A DNA stretch of 64,000 bases from Mesostigma viride (Eukaryota; Streptophyta; Mesostigmatophyceae; Mesostigmatales; Mesostigmataceae): positions 62,001 through 126,000 of the forward strand of contig RPFO01000253.1 in the NCBI GenBank assembly GCA_009746045.1. Direction: 5' to 3'. The notes under the pieces were generated by a model. That model had not been told where the DNA came from, did not search any database, and saw only the letters and a list, made by a program, of their open reading frames with translations. The position numbers were made by a program, and so were the translations under genes. Positions 56,301 through 64,000 of this stretch are shown here, in pieces; position 1 is the stretch's first letter; every line of letters starts with the position of its first letter.

Positions 56301-58908
56301 CGGCAGGGCGGCAGGGCGGCAGGGCGTGATTATAGAAATTTGGACGATGCATCGGGCCAGCAGTGGGGCACCGGTCATGCTGAGATCCTCTCAAACCCAT
56401 CACTAAGAGCATGATTATAGAAATTTGGACAATGCATAGGGCCAGCGACGCTCTGCTGGCCCGGCCAGCGACGCTCCCTCCACCTGGGCGGACCTGCTTA
56501 AGCACCACACCACCTCCACCACCTCCACCATCGCGGCACAGCTCAAGCAACAAGCACTCGACCTTCGGGAGGAGGCCGAGCTCGACAAGCGCAGCCACAA
56601 TGTCATCGTCAAGCACTTCGACCAGCCGGCAGACGAGACCCCGACGAGTCTTCTCACAGCATTTAAGCGCGACATTCTTGCCCCCATGCTACTCACAGGT
56701 GAGCTGCGGATGTCGGCTGTCCGCCTCCCCCGCGCGCGGGGTAAGGCTGGCCCGGCACCCGTGCTCCTCACCGTTAAGTACATGGCGGACAAGCTGTCGC
56801 TCCTTAAATGCCGCAAGAAGCTCTTGGGGACTTGCTTCACGCTGGACGACGACTTGACCCTGGCCCAGCAACAGCGACGACGCGAGCTATGGCCGACCTA
56901 CCTTCAGCTCCGGCAGAGCGCAGGGGGGAAGCCGGTATACTGGAGGGGGGCGGTCATCCATGTTGACCATAAGCCCTGGCAGGCACCTCCTGCCACCCCA
57001 GCAACCTCAGTCTAGGGAATATATACCAGTAGTGTAGATTAGTCAGGCTTAGCCTAGCATGTGGCCTACGCGCATGTGCGCCCATAATTGCCCCCATGGA
57101 TGATGCCTTCAGAATTAAGCCAAGCCATGCATGCCTATAATGGGACCCCCCATGGATGCTGCATTAGGAATTCAGCCCTGCAATGCCTATGCAGAGAGTC
57201 GCTCTCTGTTGAGAAGCCATGCCCTAGCTCTCTTATAGCCATGGTGATCTTCCCCCCCCATGACAGGCTCCCCTTAGCTGGGTTGAGCTTGATAGATCGT
57301 GGTGGTGCAGGTGCCCTTGGTGCACCTAGAGCAAGTGTTGTTTACATTCCCACCCTTGCAGGAAGTAGCTTAGAATGTATTGAAAGCCATATGCCCCTTC
57401 TCTGGGATATGTGCTACATACACTCCCAACGGAGTTATGTTCCTAATCAATTAATTAATTAATAGGGCCAGCAGTGAGGCACGGGCCATGCTGAGCTCCT
57501 CTCAAACCCATCACTAAACCTACAAGCCCGATGTAAGACTAGTCACCTCGCTTTGCCTGGGTTTGCGTGTGGGGAGAGGCGCTGCCCCCTATTGATGAAA
57601 CCTGCTGGCGCTGCTATCTACTACACGTGGGGAGATGCGCTGCCCCCTATTGATGAAACCTGCTGGCGCTGCTATCTACTACAAGTATGCGCGATGATGT
57701 CAGCAATTGGAATGCCCGCATGCTTGTTCATGCACGTGCCCTGCTGTGGGTTCATGGTGAACTGCTAGGTCTCTTGCCCTTCCCTTGACCTTTCACAAAG
57801 GAGCATGGAAGCTGTACTCCACACTTGGCCCCAAGTGAAGAAAGGGCCCTGTACATTTGGACCTTCACGGTGGCTGCCTTGGGAAGACATAGCGGATATG
57901 GTACGGATGCCTTGCGAAGCTACAGCATGTGATACGTATCCGAGGCTCACCTCTCCAGCTTGATGAGGGCAGAGCACTCTGGCATTTCCTCCCTGCAAGG
58001 CCCACGCCGCCCGGCCAAGAACATAGGCACCGGGGCAAGTTGTACCATGATAAAAAATGTATCAGCAGAGGGGCTAGCACACTGTGCAGACTGTGCCCGT
58101 GGGGGGGGGGGGGGGGAGGGGGGGGGGGAGGGAGGGAGGGAGGGAGGGAGGGAGGGAGGGAGGGAGGGAGGGAGGGAGGGAGGGAGGGAGGGAGGGAGGG
58201 AGGGAGGGAGGGAGGGAGGGAGGGAGGGAGGGAGGGAGGGAGGGAGGGAGGGAGGGAGGGAGGGAGGGAGGGAGGGAGGGAGGGAGGGAGGGAGGGAGGG
58301 AGGGAGGGAGGGAGGGAGGGAGGGAGGGAGGGAGGGAGGGAGGGAGGGAGGGAGGGAGGGAGGGAGGGAGGGAGGGAGGGAGGGAGGAGGGAGGGAGGGA
58401 GGGAGGGAGGGAGGGAGGGAGGGAGGGAGGGAGGGAGGGAGGGAGGGAGGGAGGGAGGGAGGGAGGGAGGGAGGGAGGGAGGGAGGGAGGGAGGGAGGGA
58501 GGGAGGGAGGGAGGGAGGGAGGGAGGGAGGGAGAGAGGGAGGGATATGCACCGACTGATGGAATGCGCAAATGACTTATCAACATTAATGCTTCCTTCCG
58601 ATTCTCCCCCCTGCCCCCCTTCCCTCTCCCCCCCACCACCCACCCCCCCCGCCCCGCGCCCCCTATCTCTCTCACGTCATATATAATGCAGTAGGTTTCC
58701 AGTACGTACTCGAGAGTCGTGCTGATAGGCAGCACCAGATCTTGCTTTTAGCGGGCTGTAGTAAGCCTTGCAGAATCGAGAACATGTTAAAAGAAAGGTA
58801 AACCCATAACCCACTCATTATACGTAACTCGCCCGCCGGAAACACAAAAATCTTTAAAGAGGCCAACACTGCACCTACCTCGGATCGTATCTCAACATCC
58901 AAATCCAT
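50366..58908 (-). CDS. Multi-exon coiled-coil protein with acidic C-terminus, unrecognised
   Basis: Exons I can join by phase: 57992-57951, 56045-55848, 55274-55103, 54503-54435, possibly 54298-54245, then 51709-51677, 51340-51275 and 50998-50366 (stop at 50366). The join of 57992-57951 to 56045 gives ALIKLEREAWDLKWEEQLD. The next two exons are long charged heptad-like helices (HSLRDRVQSLKNSLDEQVRL; AELKKVQAESKKWHSKMESV). The last exon (210 residues) is Glu/Gln/Gly-rich low complexity. Candidate N-terminal exons are 58908-58879 (MDLDVEIRSE) and 58766-58710, but at least one linking exon is unresolved, as is the stretch between 54245 and 51709. A coiled-coil structural protein is likely. The head-to-head position with IFT52 weakly suggests a ciliary role. 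I do not recognise the family. Confidence 0.55.
51553..51626. repeat. 14-bp tandem repeat
   Basis: About five copies of GGCACCAAGCCAAA with small changes, in an intron of the coiled-coil gene. Confidence 0.85.
52250..54212. repeat. 24-bp satellite, about 82 copies
   Basis: Unit AGTTACTACAGTAGCTATCATGCC with frequent CGTGCC, CGTTCC and TATGCC variants. The period is a multiple of three, so long frames stay open on both strands (650-750 codons encoding 8-residue repeats). The array lies inside an intron of the minus-strand coiled-coil gene. I treat the frames as incidental. Confidence 0.97.
56275..56327. repeat. 8-bp repeat (GCGGCAGG)n
   Basis: About six and a half perfect copies of GCGGCAGG, beside the duplicated segment that hosts the LINE insertion. 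Confidence 0.95.
56437..57472 (+). mobile_element. ORF1-only LINE derivative with 10-bp target-site duplication
   Basis: The insert 56447-57462 (1016 bp) is flanked by TAGGGCCAGC (56437-56446 and 57463-57472). It encodes one frame ending at about 57015. A coiled Gln/Glu helix (AAQLKQQALDLREEAELDKR) leads into SHNVIVKHFDQ. Then comes an RNA-binding-like part (LRMSAVRLPRARGKAGPAPV), and finally FTLDDDLTLAQQQRRRELWP with VYWRGAVIHVDHKPW, the pattern of L1-type ORF1 proteins. The 3' region follows at once, ending CTCCCAACGGAGTTATGT and a TTAAT tail. There is no reverse transcriptase, so it must have moved using another element's enzyme. Confidence 0.78.
57567..57683. repeat. 58-bp tandem duplication
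   Basis: Two copies, period 58, with GGGGAGAGGCGCTGCCCCCT / GGGGAGATGCGCTGCCCCCT and identical sequence after that to GCTATCTACTAC. Confidence 0.92.
58098..58545. repeat. (GGGA)n array, about 105 copies
   Basis: Near-perfect GGGA tetranucleotide array, with one slippage defect at about 58386 and a poly-G start. On the strand of the surrounding coiled-coil gene it is a long (TCCC)n pyrimidine tract within an intron. Confidence 0.97.
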
Positions 58909-58922
58909 GACAGGAAATAGAC

Positions 58923-59156
58923 TTACTCCATGGCTGCCATTGAAAGACTTGTCGGTTTCTCAGGAGGCTGAGGGTCGGCTTCTGTTGCGAGAAGTATGTG
59001 TATCAACAGAAACATGGAGGCGCAACCGCCGACAACCCATGGTGCTACTTTCTTGAATTTGCGAGGGATCTGTGCCATGTTCCGCAGACCGACGATACCT
59101 GAGATGTAGTCCTGCACTATGAAGCTGCTATCCTGTTTGGCAAAAGATTTGTGCAT
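58923..59156 (-). CDS. Small single-span membrane protein candidate
   Basis: A 77-codon frame (or 51 codons from the internal Met at about 59078) with a basic start (AQIPRKFKKVAP), one hydrophobic span (WVVGGCASMFLLIHILLA) and a short proline-rich tail. It lies between the presumed first exon of the coiled-coil gene and IFT52. A GTAAGT at its 3' end could also be a splice donor. Family not recognised; it may be chance. Confidence 0.25.
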   Translation of the reverse strand: MHKSFAKQDSSFIVQDYISGIVGLRNMAQIPRKFKKVAPWVVGGCASMFLLIHILLATEADPQPPEKPTSLSMAAME

Positions 59157-60011
59157 CCAAATTTGGCTGGAAGTGTTCCAACACTAAACGGCTAGTGAGC
59201 AGCTTTGCGTCCTACCAGTAGCTAATGGCTTCCGGTTGGCAGCAGACCCGCTTAATGTACCCACAAACAAACACTGCAATTTTAATCCCATCGGCCGATG
59301 ATTTGCACGGGGTAAAGGAGACCAGATCAACTTGCTGGAGACAACTCTTTCTCGTAGCACCCCAAGCTTATTAATAGGCGAAATCGGGCAGAGATAGCTG
59401 CTATTTGCACGAATTCGCCCTGCATACTCCAGCACTGTTCCTGAAGTGCTCACCCAAGCGCGCGCCAAATGTAATAATATCGGCGCCAAAAGTACTTGGG
59501 CACCTCGTCCGTGCGTCCCTCGATGCACGCAGCGCGCGTCATTGCAGGCTATTTTAGTCAGCCAGTCACTGATTTATAATTCCTACGCCGGTTACTGCCT
59601 TGTGTACACGTTGTCACCAGGAAACGGGATCTAATCTCAACTCAACTCAAATGGCAAAGCGTGCCCACTGCACCGCCTCCTGGGGCCGCCCTGGGCGCCC
59701 TGGATTCCCCACCTAAGAACTGCATATTTTTGGTCTTTAAAAAGCGATTGAAAGCGATGGCTGAGGGCAGACGAGGCATGGCCGACGGGGTTTGCCGAGG
59801 GAGCAATTTGCCTGGAGCCGTTCCTTGCGACCATAGGAAAGGATCTTTTCTTTGATTAGTTATGGCCAACAATGCGTAAAGCCTTGATAGTATATTTTCA
59901 GGTCTATTACGCTTTTTTGGGGGGGGGAAATGAGAGGTCATCTTTCCCGGGTGCCCGGTGAAACCATGCTCAAGGATATGTATTGAAAACCCGGGTAGTA
60001 TATAAGAGAAG
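59157..60011. promoter_or_regulatory. Divergent region upstream of IFT52
   Basis: Separates IFT52 (+) from the minus-strand frames near 58908-59156, so it should contain the IFT52 promoter. An inverted repeat (CCCGGGT near 59946 and ACCCGGG near 59989) and a TATATAAG at about 59998 lie just before the start codon. Confidence 0.4.
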
Positions 60012-63000
60012 ATGACCCTCGCTTCGGGTGATGCCGCAGGGGAAGGCGCGGGAGTTGTTCTGTTTGACTGTTGTAAGAAAGGTGTGCCAATTACCTGTAG
60101 TAAACCCAGTGGAATATTTCCAGGTGATATAATTTATGCGTCGGTTTACTCAGAAAATGGCAAGAAGATGTGCGAGGCAGATACACTGATGAGCGATTCA
60201 ACTCAGCGACTACTGTAGCATAACGAATGCCTACGTGCCTCTTATGGTGTTCCGTGTAACAGAAACCCACACGCACAAGCAAGGATTCAAACAATTGTTT
60301 CGAAGACTCCGTGGCACTTTCAAGCCAACAAGGTAAGCCAAGCTCAATCGCTTCAAAGACGATGAACCTTACTAGGAATAATTACAGCTATGTCGTTGTA
60401 ACGGCTTGCGCCATCGCCAGTCTTATCCATTGGTTGCTTGATGCGCCCTCCCAACTTGACTTGCCCATGTACACACAATATTCGGCATGGAGCGCCTGCC
60501 GCGGGCCTTCGATGGGCCGGTTGGGGAATATCTTTGTATGACAGGGGTTACGAAGGGGGAGGGGGTGGCGCACGCGGTTGGGGGACATATATATGCTCTG
60601 AAATCTTCAAATAATTAAGAGCAAGCAGAAGCTTGGGGCAATCTCGTTGACAGGGCACCTTTGATCCCAAGCTGCGAGGGACACTTGGGAAACGCTCTGC
60701 CGAGTGTTTCGTGGCATCTAGTGCCTGGTGTTGCTTCACGGGAGAAACGGTGTACGTCATGGCTGCACGGAGATAAAAGCTGCCACGTGTCCACATCTTT
60801 CTGTGGCAGCGATGGGCACCCCTGCCCTTGCCAATGGCGTGCCTGTTTAGGGCAGCCTCGCTGCCTAATGCGGGCCATGTGATTTCCGTCTTGTGCTTCC
60901 TTTGCCACGCAAGCATTCCCCTGTGTATGCTGGTTCGATGACCGTATCGTGTAAACAACAAATAAAACATCCTTTCTTTTCTTAATGATGGCACAAGGGG
61001 ATAACACAGATAAAGGGAGCAGGCCCTCCTTCTCCCTGCCCCATGTAGCACTTTAGAACTGCCCGTCACAGCTGGCTTCGGCTCAGGTTCCGTGTGCGCA
61101 TCACCCAGGGCATGGCCTGGCAGTCATGAATGTGCTAGACAAGCATATGGCACCAGGCATGCTCATCAATGCTCATCAATGAACCCAGACCGTCAGAGGG
61201 CCCGAAACCAGTATCGTCCATTCGTCCTATCGGAAACTGGCGGCGTCTTCTCGGCCAAGGCTGCTTCTTGAAGAGAAAGCGTTGGGGTCGGGGTGTTTTT
61301 TTTGTTTGGTCATGGGCAAATGTCATCCGTTGGGGACCAGAATGCAGCAGGTACTCTACAAATAATGGATTCTACTATTCATCAGTGTTTATCAAGTGCA
61401 CCCATGAGTCCGTATTAGCCATTTCGAAGGTGCCATAAGCATGCCAAATGTTTGTACCTGGTGAAGAGAGCAATTGTTTCCCAGCAAGCCCAGGAACATA
61501 GGGCTAAAAACGTCGGGTCTTTGTTTCAGCAATCTGAGTGGCAGGTCCATGACAAGTAGCTGGGGGCAGCCCATGTGCAAGGTCACGCTTGTGCTCCTCG
61601 CTATCATCTGTGCCTCCCCAACTTGGTCCACAAGAGATCGCCTCACGTTCCATACTGCCAATCTCTTTGCCCTTCTCCTGCATTGCTGAGCCGTCTTGGG
61701 CGTGTCGGGAACGTGCTGCATCATTTGGCTTGCTCGTCCTGCCACCCTTCCTCGCCTACCCATCAGCAATGAGGAGGAGATCTCCCTTGAGAAGCTCAAG
61801 ACGGCCGCCATCTGTGTGTTCGGCGCGCCGCGAGAGATGTTCACCACAAAAGAGGTGCGAGCCTGCGTGGCCTGCCATGCTATTAGCAGCATACTATAGC
61901 ACAGAAAAATAAGGCATTCTGAGGTCCCTCTTGTCATGGAGGCCTCCCCCCCCCCCCCCCCCCCCCGCCCCTGCGCCCCCCCCCAAGCGTACGAGTGAAA
62001 AGCCATGACGTAGGCTTTTCATGGATACTACTTTCGAGCATACGCATGCTTAAATGGTATGTTGCGAGATGACTCCCCTCCCTCATCTGCGTTACATTTT
62101 GATCTGTCACCGTTATTTCCAAGGAATACACACTTTCACTTGCATGGAACTATGGGTGTTCTAGACCACCTTGATTTCGCTGGCACGTACCTAAAGATTC
62201 CCCCCACCCACCTACCCACCTATGGTATTCCTAATTTGCATCGGGGACCGTCCTGTGCCATGCTCCTCACACTTTTCATCCATCATCCATCGCTGCAACA
62301 CACCAGATCAATGCGATCAAGGACTTTCTCATGGGCGGCGGCTCGGTGCTGCTGCTAATGGGCGAGGGCGGCGAGGCAGCGCTGGGCACCAACCTAAACT
62401 ACCTGACCGAAGAGCTGGGCATCATGGTCAACAATGACTGTGTGGTGAGTAGGGACCACGCGGCCCCCTAGCTACCCCCCACCAATGACTGTGTGATCAG
62501 ACTGTGCTCGTAACTGGCATCTAGCAATGAATACGTTGCGGGTACGAAGCCCTCAATGCTAGCCGGCCACTAGTGACGGTGTGGTGGGAACGGTTAGTTG
62601 CAATGAGATGGAAGAGTGGCAGGGTTGGTGGCAGGAAGGATAGTAGCAGGGCATGATTGGTGGCAGGAAGGGTGGAACATGGGCAGGGTTGGTGGTAGAC
62701 GAGTGACGGGAATGAGGTGGTGGCAAGAGCGATGGTGGGATGATGTCAAGCACCCAGTCAAGTAGTGGGAAAGCGCCCCGGCTTCTGTAAGTTCCTAGTT
62801 CACCTTCAATAGGCTGCCAGATGGCGGTGCTCGTGCTGGCATAGTGTCTCAAGCAGGCCATACCTGTTAACCTATTGACCCCACGACTCGACAGGACAGC
62901 GGCTTTCTTTGGCAGCTCTGCATCCAAGCCAGCGATGGGCTTGGCCAGGCATGGAACTTGAAGACTGATGAAATTTTATCTACTGTGAGTCTAGCTTGGG

Positions 63001-63204
63001 ACTTGTAGACTATGCATTCACCATCCCCAATGGTTGCTTACTGTGGTAGTAAATAACCTTTGCCCTTTCCCACCCCCCTCTTGCATCATGTGTTTGTTAT
63101 TTTTGCGGTCGTGTGTCCACCAGGTGCGCACGGTGTACCAGAAGTACCTGCACCCCAAGGAGGTGCTCATCACCGACGGCGTGCTCAACCGGGAGATCAA
63201 CAAC
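60012..63204 (+). CDS. IFT52: IFT52, intraflagellar transport complex B core subunit, 5' part
   Basis: IFT52 (BLD1 in Chlamydomonas) is a core IFT-B1 subunit needed to build cilia. Exons 60012-60123, 60284-60332, 61767-61854, 62307-62444 and 63124-63204 encode the first 156 residues. All phases agree. The first exon has GVVLFDCCKKG, the second GFKQLFRRLRGTFKPT, the third EEEISLEKLKTAAICVFGAP then REMFTT. The fourth has the hallmark GEGGE (102-106) and LNYLTEELGIMVNND, the fifth YQKYLHPKEVLITDGVLNRE. This covers roughly the N-terminal third of the family's GIFT region; the rest must lie right of the window. Intron 2 (1434 bp) is unusually long for this gene. The exon 1 donor (CAG/GTGATA) is the least certain border. 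Confidence 0.9.
61948..61984. repeat. Poly-C run
   Basis: Almost uninterrupted C tract of about 37 bp in IFT52 intron 3. Confidence 0.9.
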
Positions 63205-64000
63205 GTGCGTGAAGTGAGGGGTGGGGCAGGATGGTAGTGCTCATGTGCTCGTGCTGTGTCCAGTACCATTCTGCCGCATGGCAGTGTTTTTGCTAAGGGT
63301 TTTAACGCCGCGGTCGCAGTGGCCTCAGCCGTCAAAATCCTGCGGCGGCGGTGGCCTCGGCTGTCAAAATCCCGCGGTCGCACGCCCTTAGCACTTATAT
63401 CACAAGGGCACAAGGGCACAAGCACGCCAACATGGCAACAACTGACCACCACCCTATCGCCTAGTGGCAAGTCACTTAAGTTCTCTTTAGAAGTGATGTT
63501 GACATCACTCTGCTCTGTGCTATTAATACTGAGCCACAGAGTTATGATGATACAAAAGTCAGTTAGTTACAGTAATAAAAAAGGCCTTCATACTTAGAGG
63601 TCATTTGCGTGCAGGGCAACCAATAACCATGCAAGTCGCAGACCTTGGCAAGGCCACAAGGCACAAAGTGGCATCGTATCACATGTCTACTTTTTGTGAG
63701 CCTAGCTCAATGCATTAAAAAAAAAACAGGTGCCAACCGTGCACGCCATCCAAGCGTTACCGGATAGAATGAACGCATTAAAGCAGCTAAGAAACATGTT
63801 GTCACCCGTCACAAGCTGAATCACACGCATTATAAGAATGCCATGGCGAGTCCGCCAGGAAAGATGTTGATGTGATCCCGAATCAGCAGAGCGCGGGAAA
63901 GATTCGGGATCACTCGCCCCATGCCTTCGCCCTCCGGCTAGTTCGATTGAATGGCGACTGATATTGACACTTTCCAAACCACCCTGCAGCTGTAAGTCGC
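63205..64000. other. IFT52 intron 5, start
   Basis: After the GTGCGT donor no further IFT52 exon is seen up to the window edge, so intron 5 is at least 796 bp. It contains a short inverted-repeat segment (63288-63395) and a perfect 13-bp hairpin (63872-63913). Confidence 0.5.
63872..63913. repeat. Perfect inverted repeat
   Basis: GTGATCCCGAATC at 63872-63884 and GATTCGGGATCAC at 63901-63913, with a 16-nt loop. Confidence 0.9.

Noticed and set aside
57865..58735. Pro/Leu/Ser- and Gly/Arg/Glu-repeat proteins on both strands
   Set aside because: Simple translation of the GGGA tetranucleotide array.
60548..61069. 173-codon minus-strand frame
   Set aside because: It lies in IFT52 intron 2, has no recognisable domain and is not repeated elsewhere in the window.
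63702..63977. 91-codon minus-strand frame at the right edge
   Set aside because: Low complexity in places, no domain, and within an IFT52 intron.

Overview
This window reads as nuclear DNA of a photosynthetic, flagellated eukaryote, most likely a chlorophyte (green) alga. Two recognisable ciliary genes (IFT52 and CFAP119) sit beside a plastid-type ABC1 kinase with a transit-peptide-like N-terminus. Genes have many short GT-AG introns, GC-rich exons and repeat-rich introns. There is no bacterial gene organisation, and I found no rRNA, tRNA or CRISPR array.

Layout. 1-13725: very large tandem satellite with a 36-bp unit, running off the left edge. 14587-15994 (-): first three coding exons of NAA35/MAK10 (NatC subunit); the rest is missing. 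16792-20972 (+): complete CFAP119/CCDC189-like gene, head-to-head with NAA35. 21977-28845: transposon-rich block with a LINE 3' tail, a decayed APE-type LINE, a TTAA-flanked piggyBac-like element and a decayed LINE with a restriction-like endonuclease. 29422-36304 (-): complete six-exon ABC1K3-like kinase whose introns hold a TA-flanked foldback MITE, a 10-bp minisatellite and a tiny LINE insertion. 36305-46202: mostly unassigned sequence and LINE or MITE pieces. 46203-49021 (+): complete three-exon VPS28 (ESCRT-I). 50366-58908 (-): an unrecognised multi-exon coiled-coil protein with an acidic C-terminus; its introns contain a 24-bp satellite, an ORF1-only LINE insertion and a GGGA array. 60012-63204 (+): first five exons of IFT52, running off the right edge.

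The genes do not form one pathway: they serve intraflagellar transport, axoneme function, N-terminal acetylation, ESCRT sorting and plastid quinone metabolism. Both ciliary genes are transcribed away from a head-to-head neighbour.

The most unusual structure is in VPS28. Both introns contain series of decayed copies of the following exon's 3' splice site plus exon start, as though the introns grew by tandem duplication across the intron/exon border. Other notable observations are the NAA35 truncation against the satellite, five LINE insertions with exact 10-16 bp target-site duplications (one with its empty site next to it), and two DNA transposons with clear terminal repeats.

Exon borders were set by hand from splice signals, reading phase and protein similarity. 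Family identities rest on recognition of conserved blocks, not on database searches.
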